Positions 7,629-15,483 of a stretch of 21,315 bases of DNA are shown piece after piece. The DNA is from Nitrospirae bacterium CG2_30_53_67 (GTDB lineage: Bacteria > CG2-30-53-67). A model generated the notes under the pieces. That model ran no database searches. It saw nothing but the letters and a program-made list of their open reading frames with translations, and was not told where the DNA came from. Location of the stretch: contig MNYV01000181.1 in assembly GCA_001873285.1 (NCBI GenBank), positions 1-21,315 of the forward strand, written 5' to 3'. The first letter of the stretch is position 1; each line of letters starts with the position of its first letter. The position numbers and the translations under genes are program-made.

Positions 7629-9557
7629 ATGAACCGAAGATACGGTTTTAGCTCTCTTTTTATCATTTCTTTTTTGCTGTGTCTGGCGTCTTGTACAAGA
7701 GGCCGGGTTCCGGTTCCGGCGGTGCAGCCTCCGGCCCCAAGTTTAAGTGACGCAGAGGCGGCATTCCGAAACGGTCAATACCAGGATGCCGTCCATGCCT
7801 TTCAGTCCTTTCTCGCATCAGACCCGGCGGATCCGAGGATCCCTGAAGCCCGCCTGAGACTGGGTGAGGCCTATTTTGCCATGAAAGAGATCAATCGGTC
7901 CCTGGAGGAACTGGATCAGGTTGTCCGTGATTTTCCGGATACCAGCCAGGCGGATCAGGCCAGACTCCTCATATCCAGGATTCACTATGACCAGGGGAAT
8001 GCGGATGCTTCCCTGGCTGAACTCCGCGGTCTCCTTGTAAGATCACCGAGCCGGGCGGTGGGGGTTCAGGCCTTCCTGCTGAGAGGGGAGATCTTTATGC
8101 AGAGAAGGGATATCTCGCTGGGATTGTCCCAGTGGAAGAAGAGCCTCTCCATGGCGGACGGACAGGAAGAGACCCGCCGCCTCTATGAAGAGATGGCGCG
8201 TATCATGGGACAAAGCGCCGTCGAAGAAAAGACCCTGATGCAGATCATTCGTGAGACACCCGGAGAATTTCCGGCAGACCTCTCTCTTTTCGTCATGGGG
8301 AAGCGCTCATGGGATGGAGGGGACCCCGTCAAGGCTTCCAGGTTTTTTGAGAAGTTTCATTCCCTGTTTCCTGCTCATCCGCTGCTCGGTGAAGCAAAGA
8401 ACTATATGGAGCAGGGGGCGCGCCTTGCATCACTTTCTCACATGCGGATCGGGTGCATTCTCCCTCTTTCAGGCAGGCAGAAGGAAATCGCAAATCAGGT
8501 CCTTCATGGAATTCAATTTTCAGTGGACAGGCTGAACGCCTCATTTCTTGAGAAAAGGATCGAACTGGTCATCAGGGATTCGGAGGAGACCCCCGAGAAG
8601 GCCAAGGCTGAAATGGAGAACCTGGCCGCTGATCCGGATGTCATTGCCGTGATCGGACCCCTGATGAGCCGTTCGGTGATGGAGGCCGCCTCGGTAGCGG
8701 AAAATGCCCATCTGCCGGTCATCACACCGGCGGCGGCCGCAAAAGAGATTGCAAAAACCGACGGCTATATCTTCCGGAATGCCATGACCAACTCGGCACA
8801 GGCCAAGGCCATCGCCGAGTACGCCGTGAGGAATCTCGGCCTGCATACCTTTGTCGTGCTCTATCCGGATGACTATTATGGAACGGAACTCAACGGTTCC
8901 TTTGTGAAGCAAGTCACGGCCCTTGGAGGGAATGTCGTCTGTTCAATTTCTTACAAGAGGGGCGCCGTGGATTACAGGCCCCAGATTCAGAGCATGATCC
9001 GGAAGGATCTGCAGATGACGCTTTCCCGGAACGCCGATATGCTCGCACAGGATCAGGACAGTATCAAGGAATGGTCAAGAAACTATTTTCCGGGTTTTGA
9101 TGCGGTTTACCTGCCGGGTTATGCCGAAGATGTGGGGTTGATTGCCCCTCAACTGGCCTACTACAATATTTCATCCGTACAGCTTCTGGGGAGCCACAAC
9201 TGGAACTCCGTCGAACTCATCCGCCGTGGCGAACGTTTTGTGGAAGGGGCCGTCTTCACCGATGGTTTCTTTGCAGAGAGTCCGCATACGGATATCGCAG
9301 AATTCGTGGAGGGATACCGCAGGACATACGGGGAGGAACCCACTCTTTTTTCCGCGCAGGCTTATGACGCGGCTGAGATGATCCTTCAGACTCTGTACAG
9401 AGGGGGGAAATCCAGGGAGGATATCCGCAAAGGGCTGCTGGCTCAGAAGAACTTTCCAGGCATCTCCGGCCTGACCCATGTGCACGCCTCCGGGGATATG
9501 GAGAAAGAACTCTTCTTGATCCGAGTGGAGAACGGCTCTTTCCGGCAGATCAATTAA
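7629..9557 (+). CDS. LpoA/LppC-like lipoprotein: TPR plus periplasmic-binding fold
   Basis: This 642-residue protein starts with a clear lipoprotein signal: basic MNRRYG, a hydrophobic core, and lipobox L19-A-S-C22. The residue after the cysteine is Thr, not Asp, which by the E. coli rule predicts the outer membrane. Residues of about 40-260 hold TPR-like repeats (for example AFRNGQYQDAVHAF and RLGEAYFAMKEI). From about 271 (RIGCILPLSGRQKE) to the end runs a type 1 periplasmic-binding domain like branched-chain amino-acid receptors (VIGPLMSRSVMEAA, FVVLYPDDYYGTEL). The TPR plus binding-fold order is that of LpoA, the activator of the cell-wall synthase PBP1A. A ligand-binding receptor role cannot be excluded. 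I chose ATG 7629 because the signal peptide starts there, with AAGGA just upstream. An upstream in-frame ATG at 7554 lies inside the repeat and is less likely. Confidence 0.8.
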   Translation: MNRRYGFSSLFIISFLLCLASCTRGRVPVPAVQPPAPSLSDAEAAFRNGQYQDAVHAFQSFLASDPADPRIPEARLRLGEAYFAMKEINRSLEELDQVVRDFPDTSQADQARLLISRIHYDQGNADASLAELRGLLVRSPSRAVGVQAFLLRGEIFMQRRDISLGLSQWKKSLSMADGQEETRRLYEEMARIMGQSAVEEKTLMQIIRETPGEFPADLSLFVMGKRSWDGGDPVKASRFFEKFHSLFPAHPLLGEAKNYMEQGARLASLSHMRIGCILPLSGRQKEIANQVLHGIQFSVDRLNASFLEKRIELVIRDSEETPEKAKAEMENLAADPDVIAVIGPLMSRSVMEAASVAENAHLPVITPAAAAKEIAKTDGYIFRNAMTNSAQAKAIAEYAVRNLGLHTFVVLYPDDYYGTELNGSFVKQVTALGGNVVCSISYKRGAVDYRPQIQSMIRKDLQMTLSRNADMLAQDQDSIKEWSRNYFPGFDAVYLPGYAEDVGLIAPQLAYYNISSVQLLGSHNWNSVELIRRGERFVEGAVFTDGFFAESPHTDIAEFVEGYRRTYGEEPTLFSAQAYDAAEMILQTLYRGGKSREDIRKGLLAQKNFPGISGLTHVHASGDMEKELFLIRVENGSFRQIN

Positions 9558-9558
9558 A

Positions 9559-9600
9559 ATCAAAAATTAAAGATCTAAAATACGATCTTTAATTTTTGAT
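9559..9600. repeat. perfect 17-bp AT-rich inverted repeat
   Basis: ATCAAAAATTAAAGATC (9559-9575) and its exact reverse complement (9584-9600) flank an 8-nt loop. The left arm begins 2 bp after the stop of the LpoA-like gene. The stem has only three G-C pairs and no clean T-tract follows, so it is at best a weak transcription terminator. It could instead stabilise the 3' end of the mRNA or bind a dimeric protein. Confidence 0.7.
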
Positions 9601-9639
9601 ATAACTTTAGAAGCATTCAACATGGAATAAGGAACAGAA

Positions 9640-10536
9640 ATGAGAATGGATCTAACAGGCAAAACTCCATGGCGCTATTATGATACCGGATCTTCCGATG
9701 CTTACACCAATATGGCCATGGACGAGGTTCTTCTCAAGAAGATGCGGAGACCGGATGCCCTTCCCATTCTCAGGGTTTACACCTGGTCCATGCCGTCCAT
9801 TTCCGTGGGATATTTCCAGAACGTGATGGATGACTTCGATCTCACCCTTTGTAAGGAACGCGGCTTGCCCCTGGTTAGACGCCTTACGGGCGGGCGGGCC
9901 GTGTTCCACGACCACGAATTGACGTACAGTATGATCCTTCCCGGGTCGTACCCGTCGCTGCCAAGGGGTTTGCTGGATAGTTACAGATATCTCAGCCGGG
10001 GACTTCTTCTCGGACTCAGGGAACTCGGGGTTGAACCCGAGCTGGCCGCCCTCAAGGATATGAAGGAAGGGCGGAGGGGCCGGGCTCTCAAGTCGCCCAA
10101 CTGTTTTGCCTCTTCCTCCTGGTATGAGATGACGGCCGGCGGGAAAAAGATCGTGGGGAGCGCGCAGAAACGGACGCCGTACGGGATCCTCCAGGAGGGA
10201 TCCATTCTGATTTCGACCCTGCGCTTCAGAGCGTTCAGTGAATTGTTCCGAAAGCGTCCGGATCGGATGGATTCGGGCGGGTACCGGGAGGATGAGTATC
10301 CCATGACCTCTTTGACAGAGATCTTACGGGGGGATTGCCCTGTGGACCGGGTTAAACAGGCGCTCTTGCAGGGGTTTATCAACGCCTACGGCATTCATTT
10401 CCAAAAGACAAGGATCACCCGGGAAGAGAGGCGCTCAGCCTATGAACTGGTTGATGCCCGATATGGAAGAGATAGCTGGAATTTGTATGGAAAATACAAA
10501 CTTTTAGGCGAAAAACCTGAACAGAATCGTCCTTGA
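9640..10536 (+). CDS. LipM-type octanoyltransferase / lipoate-protein ligase family
   Basis: This is a 298-residue biotin/lipoate ligase-fold protein that attaches octanoyl or lipoyl groups to the lipoyl domains of GcvH or 2-oxoacid dehydrogenases. RRLTGGRAVFHDHELTYS is the family nucleotide/acyl-binding motif. GGKKIVGSAQKR carries the conserved lysine. Cys155 in NCFASSSWYEM sits where Bacillus LipM has its catalytic cysteine (C150), and the downstream GILQEGSILI and the ending RYGRDSWNLYGK also look LipM-like. Octanoyl transfer therefore seems more likely than ATP-dependent lipoate ligation, but sequence alone does not settle this. ATG 9640 has AAGGAAC (9629-9635) upstream; a second ATG at 9646 is possible. 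It appears monocistronic between an inverted repeat and the next promoter. Confidence 0.82.
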   Translation: MRMDLTGKTPWRYYDTGSSDAYTNMAMDEVLLKKMRRPDALPILRVYTWSMPSISVGYFQNVMDDFDLTLCKERGLPLVRRLTGGRAVFHDHELTYSMILPGSYPSLPRGLLDSYRYLSRGLLLGLRELGVEPELAALKDMKEGRRGRALKSPNCFASSSWYEMTAGGKKIVGSAQKRTPYGILQEGSILISTLRFRAFSELFRKRPDRMDSGGYREDEYPMTSLTEILRGDCPVDRVKQALLQGFINAYGIHFQKTRITREERRSAYELVDARYGRDSWNLYGKYKLLGEKPEQNRP

Positions 10537-10562
10537 CACAAAAAGGAGTAGCATGATATTCT
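10533..10562 (+). promoter_or_regulatory. putative promoter of the TPR-ATPase operon
   Basis: TTGACA (10533-10538) overlaps the lipM-like stop codon. An 18-nt spacer leads to TATTCT (10557-10562), preceded by TG at 10554-10555 (extended -10). The predicted start near 10569 leaves a leader of about 160 nt before the ATG at 10731. The rest of the gap is AT-rich, with nothing else I can identify. The -10 box is only 4/6. Confidence 0.5.
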
Positions 10563-10730
10563 TTTTATAAGGTGATACGGGGCAGTTGGATTCATAATTC
10601 TTTGATTTTAAAGAAGTTTTAAGCCGGTTCGATCTTTTTGCCCATCTGATCCATTTAAAAATATTCGTTTTCACATTTGTCCTGATTTGTGACCATCGGA
10701 GAGACAAGGCAGGGGTATAAAGGGTGTTTC

Positions 10731-13595
10731 ATGGGTTTGTTCGGCAGCGGTAAGAACAAGGAAGAAAAACAGAAAAATAAGGTGATCCAGAAGGCACAGA
10801 AATATGCGCAAAAAGGCCAGATTGAAAATGCCGTGGCCGAATGGGCAAGTCTTCTGAAGAACAAGGCTGAGGATGCCAACATCTACAATACCATCGGTGA
10901 CCTTTATCTGAAGGGAAACCTGAAGGATAAGGCCATCGAGTCCTACCGAAAAGCGTGCAAGAGCTACACGGATTCCGGATTCGCTCTCAAGGCCATCGCC
11001 GTCAATAAAAAGGTCTTGAAGATCGACCCCAACGATCTGGACTCCATGATGTCCATGGCCCATCTGCATAAAGAGCGTGGTATGGTGGCCAACGCCAAGG
11101 AGTGCTACCTCGCCATTGCCGAATACCATATCCGGACCGGGTCGCATGATAAAGCCCTTGAGGCCTACCAGAAGATCGTGGATATGGACCCCAAGAATCT
11201 CAAGGTTAAGGTGAGCCTCGCCGAACTCTATCTAAAAGAGGAGATGGCGCAGGAAGGGTCCAAGATCTATGGAGAGGTGATCGGAGCGCTTCTTGAAGAG
11301 TCGAGGTATGACGAAGCGGAGAAACTCTGCAAGAAGCTGGAGGGGAGCCTCGGTTCACCCGGCGCGAACCTGAAATACATGGTCCAGATCCATCTGGCTC
11401 AAAACCGAGTGGACGAGGCATCGGTCTGCGCGAAACAGCTGGAAGAACGCGGCGAACAGGATTCCGAAACCGCTGTGTACAATGCTGAAATCCTCATCCG
11501 GAAAGGTCATGCCAAGGAAGGGATCGACGCCCTCAGAAAGATCGACAGGAGCGCCGTCACTGAATTTGTCCTCCTGAAGATTTTCCGCCATCTCCTGGCC
11601 GCCGGTGAGACGGATCAGGCATTGGATGTTTTAAATGAGATTGCCGAAAAATATCTGGCGTCCAACCGTTTTGAAGAGCTATGCCGGTTGTACCAGCAGG
11701 TCATAGATCATGATCCCGACCACCTGAAGGTGCGTCAGCAAATGGTGGATCTCCTGAAGAAGATGAAACGGGATCAGGATCTCATCCAGCAATACAAGGA
11801 GATGGGAAGGATTTATGCCTCATCGGGTCATCAAGAGGAGGCTAGGAACATCTACGAGAAAGTCATGTGCATGATTCCGGAGGATATTGAGACGAAGGCC
11901 CTGCTCAAGGGCATGAACAGAGACGTCTCTCCCGGCGGCGCCATAGAATTCGACGGGACGGTGATCAGCCCGGCATCGGAAGGCGGCGCCGAAACGGCCG
12001 AAGAGGAGAACGTCTATGCCATCGATGATAAGATGGAGATCGAAACCTTTGCGGCCGGCATCAACGAGCCCGAAGTCTTAGGCACGGAGGCCCCAGCGGA
12101 GGCGCCTGCGTCTTCAGGAGACGCCGGTGATGAGATCGAGGTGATCAAGGAGAGCGGTGAGGATCAGGAAACCTTCCTGACGGATAACATCACCGAAGCC
12201 GACGTCTACATGAAATACGGACATATGAAGAAGGCCATCGTTCACCTCGAGAAGAATCTTGAGTCGGCCCCCAAACATATCCCTACGCATGAAAGACTTC
12301 TTCAGATCTTCATTGAACAGGGGAATATCCAGGAGCAGATCAACACCTTGATGATCCTTGCAAAACTGTATCTGGCGCAGGGTGAACACAAAAAGTCTGA
12401 AGAGGCCCTCAACGAAATCCTGGTTCTCGATCCTGGAAACGAGGATGCAGTGAGAAGTCTCAAAGAGGGGCCCATGGCCCTCTCATCCAACGCCACGGAT
12501 GAAGCGGAAGCGCCCAGGGAGGCGGAGAGCTTTGAATTTGAATTTGATGACAAGGGAAAAGCCGGGGCCGGTCCGGGTCAGGAAGAGGCGGACGCCCCGA
12601 AGGAGAAAGCAGGGGATGCGGAGCCCATAGACGATCTCCTTGATGAGGCTGACTTTTATCTTCAGAACGGCATGATAGACGAGGCGCGTGCTGTCTATGA
12701 AAAAATTCTGAATCTCCACCCGGATCGTACAGACGTCGCCGGGAAACTCAAGGAGATCTCAGGGAATGGGGATAAGGAAAGTCCTGCCCCGGATGAGATG
12801 TCCAAGATGTTCTCGGAAGTCGCCCTGGAGTTCGGCGGCAAAACACCCGTTCCCACGGGATCGGCGGAAGACGACCTGACCTCGATCAAGACGGGGATCC
12901 CGGGAGAAGAGGCGCCGTCTCCAATGGTTGATGACTTCAATAGCTTCGCCGAGGCGCTCCGCCAGGAAGTCGACGGTACACTGTCCGGGGAGGACCATGG
13001 GACCGGAGCATCATCCGGCGACGCGGATGACATGCTGGATTTCAGCTCCGAACTCCGCAGGGAGGTTGAAGATTCACTCGCTTCCACCGGGGAGGTGTTT
13101 GGTGATCATGATGTCATGGATATCTTCAACGAGTTCCGGGAGGGGGTTCAGAGAGAACTCGGTGATGAAGATCATGAGACGCACTACAACCTCGGAATCG
13201 CCTACATGGAAATGGGGCTGATTGATGAAGCCTGTGAGGAATTTTCCATCGCATCCCGAGATTCCGGGCGCCTCATGGATTGTCTGACCATGATCGGTCT
13301 CTGTTATACCCAGAAGGGAGAATTCCATAAAGCCCTTGCGGAACTGGAGAGAGGCCTCACGGTTCAGGGCCGCAGCGATGAAGAATACAACAGCATCCGG
13401 TATGAAATCGCGAAGGTTTCCGAACTTCTGGGAAACAAGGAGAGGGCCGTCAAGGAGCTGCTGGATATCCATGAAAACAATCCCGGCTACCGGGATTTGC
13501 AGGCGAAACTGAAGGCCTTCGGCGTCAAGACCGATGACAGGCCCCTCGTCAAGAAAAAGTTCCGGGATAAGAAAAACAAAGTCTCTTACCTTTAA
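10731..13595 (+). CDS. large cytoplasmic tetratricopeptide-repeat protein
   Basis: This 954-residue protein has no signal peptide or membrane segment. Residues of about 15-400 are a run of TPR units (for example NTIGDLYLKGNLKDKAIESY and AHLHKERGMVANAKECY). An acidic, Ala/Glu-rich linker (about 400-485) leads to a second TPR block starting TEADVYMKYGHMKKA (about 488). A second acidic linker leads to DEADFYLQNGMIDEARAVY (about 637). A third low-complexity region holds three related helices: DFNSFAEALRQEV, DFSSELRREVE and IFNEFREGVQREL (about 733-805). The last TPR block starts HETHYNLGIAYMEMG (about 815). Proteins of this kind are scaffolds; the ExeA-like ATPase 51 bp downstream suggests a joint role, perhaps in secretion or type IV pilus-like machinery. 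No exact function is recognised. I chose ATG 10731 (MGLFGSG) over an in-frame ATG at 10689 because AAAGGGTG lies just before it. Confidence 0.82.
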   Translation: MGLFGSGKNKEEKQKNKVIQKAQKYAQKGQIENAVAEWASLLKNKAEDANIYNTIGDLYLKGNLKDKAIESYRKACKSYTDSGFALKAIAVNKKVLKIDPNDLDSMMSMAHLHKERGMVANAKECYLAIAEYHIRTGSHDKALEAYQKIVDMDPKNLKVKVSLAELYLKEEMAQEGSKIYGEVIGALLEESRYDEAEKLCKKLEGSLGSPGANLKYMVQIHLAQNRVDEASVCAKQLEERGEQDSETAVYNAEILIRKGHAKEGIDALRKIDRSAVTEFVLLKIFRHLLAAGETDQALDVLNEIAEKYLASNRFEELCRLYQQVIDHDPDHLKVRQQMVDLLKKMKRDQDLIQQYKEMGRIYASSGHQEEARNIYEKVMCMIPEDIETKALLKGMNRDVSPGGAIEFDGTVISPASEGGAETAEEENVYAIDDKMEIETFAAGINEPEVLGTEAPAEAPASSGDAGDEIEVIKESGEDQETFLTDNITEADVYMKYGHMKKAIVHLEKNLESAPKHIPTHERLLQIFIEQGNIQEQINTLMILAKLYLAQGEHKKSEEALNEILVLDPGNEDAVRSLKEGPMALSSNATDEAEAPREAESFEFEFDDKGKAGAGPGQEEADAPKEKAGDAEPIDDLLDEADFYLQNGMIDEARAVYEKILNLHPDRTDVAGKLKEISGNGDKESPAPDEMSKMFSEVALEFGGKTPVPTGSAEDDLTSIKTGIPGEEAPSPMVDDFNSFAEALRQEVDGTLSGEDHGTGASSGDADDMLDFSSELRREVEDSLASTGEVFGDHDVMDIFNEFREGVQRELGDEDHETHYNLGIAYMEMGLIDEACEEFSIASRDSGRLMDCLTMIGLCYTQKGEFHKALAELERGLTVQGRSDEEYNSIRYEIAKVSELLGNKERAVKELLDIHENNPGYRDLQAKLKAFGVKTDDRPLVKKKFRDKKNKVSYL

Positions 13596-13646
13596 GTCAT
13601 GGGACCAGGTTTGAGACCCTCATACCAGGGAGAAACATAAAAAGAG

Positions 13647-14540
13647 ATGAGTTTGCTGGAGTTTTACGGGATCAAGGGACAACCCTTCTCTAATGCGCCC
13701 GACAACAGGTTCTACTTCAACAGCGAGCAGCACTCTCATGCCCTGCTCCGCCTGAAATATGCCGTGGATTCCATGAAAGGCCTCGCAGTCCTCATCGGTG
13801 ACATCGGCACAGGGAAGACCACCCTCGCGAGGAGAATGCTGGACGAACTCCCTGAAGAGGAGTATGAATCCGCCCTGCTCATCATCATTCATTCGTCTGT
13901 CACGGCGGAATGGCTTCTGAAAAAAATATCGGTCCAGCTCGGCGTCAAGGACGTAGCGGATACCAAGATGGAGATCATCAGTCAGCTTTACCAGCGTCTT
14001 GTGCAGATCCATGAAGCAGGGAAAAAGCCCGTGGTCCTGATCGACGAGGCGCAGATGCTGAACAGCCGGGACCTGATGGAAGAGTTCCGGGGCCTTCTCA
14101 ACATCGAGAACACGGATGGGAAACTTCTCTCTCTGATCTTCTTCGGGATGTCAGGCCTGAATGACTGCCTGGCCCTGGATCCTCCCCTGCAGCAAAGGGT
14201 GGCCGTCAAGTACAAGCTTAAATCTTTGGACGCCGATGCCACCGAAGCGTATATCCGGCACCGCCTGAGCATTGTCGGGTGTGAGACGGACCTCTTCACT
14301 CCCGAGGCCTATCGTTCCATTTACGAACACTCCCATGGGATCCCGCGCCTGATCAATACCATCTGTGACAATGCCTTGTTCGAAGGTTTTCTCGTCAAAA
14401 AGAAAGTCGTTGGCGAGGATCTGATCCAGGAGGTCGCCGAGGAACTGGATCTCGAGAAAAAGCCGGTCGGCATGCTCCGGGAGACCGACGAGGAGATCGA
14501 TCACATTATTGAACGGATCGGAGAAGAGACAAAATCATAA
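13647..14540 (+). CDS. ExeA/GspA-like AAA ATPase
   Basis: A 297-residue ATPase of the ExeA/GspA/MshM group, which serves in type II secretion and pilus assembly. The N-terminal LLEFYGIKGQPFSNAPD is typical of the group. Walker A is GDIGTGKTT (residues 51-59), Walker B is VVLIDEAQML (about 129-138), and the helical domain includes SHGIPRLINTICDNALF. The C-terminal peptidoglycan-binding part of ExeA is missing and no membrane segment is visible, so this is a short cytosolic version. Its substrate or partner is probably the TPR protein encoded 51 bp upstream. The ATG at 13647 has only a distant GGGAGA (13628-13633), 13 nt away, so translation may be modest. The gene ends convergently with the minus-strand sulfur operon, with no clear terminator between. 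Confidence 0.85.
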   Translation: MSLLEFYGIKGQPFSNAPDNRFYFNSEQHSHALLRLKYAVDSMKGLAVLIGDIGTGKTTLARRMLDELPEEEYESALLIIIHSSVTAEWLLKKISVQLGVKDVADTKMEIISQLYQRLVQIHEAGKKPVVLIDEAQMLNSRDLMEEFRGLLNIENTDGKLLSLIFFGMSGLNDCLALDPPLQQRVAVKYKLKSLDADATEAYIRHRLSIVGCETDLFTPEAYRSIYEHSHGIPRLINTICDNALFEGFLVKKKVVGEDLIQEVAEELDLEKKPVGMLRETDEEIDHIIERIGEETKS

Positions 14541-14683
14541 ATCATGATCTTTTCAAACCGGGCCTTGGTCTTGTTGTAGACCCAGAGGTTCCAGACTCCG
14601 GAGGGGAAGCGGTGGTTGGCCCGGTCGCCGGTCTGCGTGCCGTCATGGCAGTTCCCGATGACATGAATCTCATTGGATGATCG
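14541..14683 (-). pseudogene. coding-like fragment without start codon
   Basis: On the minus strand, directly after the stop of the DUF1641-like gene and in the same frame, the sequence reads SNEIHVIGNCHDGTQTGD, then ANHRFPSGVWNLWVYNKT and KARFEKI. The codons are strongly biased to C or G in third position (for example the run for WNLWVYNKTKAR), as in real genes here. No ATG, GTG or TTG gives a sensible start, and the stop at 14684-14686 blocks read-in from upstream. I do not recognise the family. It looks like a piece of a former gene trapped between two convergent genes. The borders are approximate, because the frame stays open into the antisense of the ATPase gene. Confidence 0.45.
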
Positions 14684-15469
14684 TTACAGCTTCGGCCCGC
14701 CTTCGGAAGTTAAACTCTTGTGAAAATTTTTAGCAAAATTCATGACGAAATGGAGACTTTTTTGCACTTCGGGGTCCCGGGCGGTTTTAAGAAGTCCTAT
14801 AATCCCTTTCTTGTAAGGCTCTTCCTTCATGTCTGACATGGTCTCCTGAACACCTTCCACCATGGCTCCGATCAGTTCCTGTACCTGCGGATTCATGATC
14901 CTGCTTACGAAGTTTTCAAACATGGAAAGCATTCGTTCCACAATGCTGTCTGTAAAGGCATGGGTGGCGGAACCCATGAAGGTGGCCATCTGGGTGAGAA
15001 TCTCAAGGCTTCCGGAGTTGATCAGTTCCTGAAGCGCCGGCATGACCCGGATGACGTCGGCTTTTACAACCTCGTCACCGATCTCGATCAGTTTTCCCAT
15101 AGTGTCCGAGGACCGCTCAAGAAGGGTGTCGGTCATGGAATTCTTGGCCGCTGCGGCAAAGGAGGCCATCTGGGTCAGGGCGTCCAATGCCCCGCTGCTG
15201 TGGAGTTCGGTGATCTTGGAAATGGAGGTCCTGATCGCATCAAAGACCTCGGGCTTGGCGATTTCACTGGCCAGCGCACCGATCGGCTCCAGGATGGAGG
15301 CCATCCGTTCGATCATGGGATCGGTCTGGGAGTCCTGATAGGCCCCGATGGTCCTGGTGACTTCGCTTAGAGTAGCGGCCTGTCCCAGAAGTTCCTGAAC
15401 ATGGGAAGAGATTTCAGGACGTTCCAGATGTTCCATGAGCGCATTGATGTTCCCGTTTGTTTTGATCAT
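14684..15469 (-). CDS. DUF1641-like helical protein of the sulfur operon
   Basis: A 261-residue, largely alpha-helical soluble protein without signal peptide or membrane span. It resembles DUF1641 proteins, often encoded beside SQR-like flavoproteins; their biochemical role is unknown. An internal duplication is visible: GALDALTQMASFAAAAKNSM (about residues 94-113) and GSLEILTQMATFMGSATHAF (about 152-171) repeat the same pattern, each followed by TD-x2-[LV]-ER and about 20 helical residues. A weaker copy may precede them (DPMIERMASILEPIG). AGGAGG (15477-15482 on the plus strand) lies 7 nt before the ATG. The start is 14 nt after the SQR-like stop, so the two are co-translated. It may act as a partner or membrane-recruitment subunit of the flavoprotein, which is inference. 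Confidence 0.7.
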   Translation of the reverse strand: MIKTNGNINALMEHLERPEISSHVQELLGQAATLSEVTRTIGAYQDSQTDPMIERMASILEPIGALASEIAKPEVFDAIRTSISKITELHSSGALDALTQMASFAAAAKNSMTDTLLERSSDTMGKLIEIGDEVVKADVIRVMPALQELINSGSLEILTQMATFMGSATHAFTDSIVERMLSMFENFVSRIMNPQVQELIGAMVEGVQETMSDMKEEPYKKGIIGLLKTARDPEVQKSLHFVMNFAKNFHKSLTSEGGPKL

Positions 15470-15483
15470 CCTGTTCCCTCCTT

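Noticed and set aside
10689-10730. A longer start for the TPR protein, adding 14 residues.
   Set aside because: The extension lacks a ribosome-binding site, and MGLFGSGKNKEE is a natural N-terminus with AAAGGGTG just before it.
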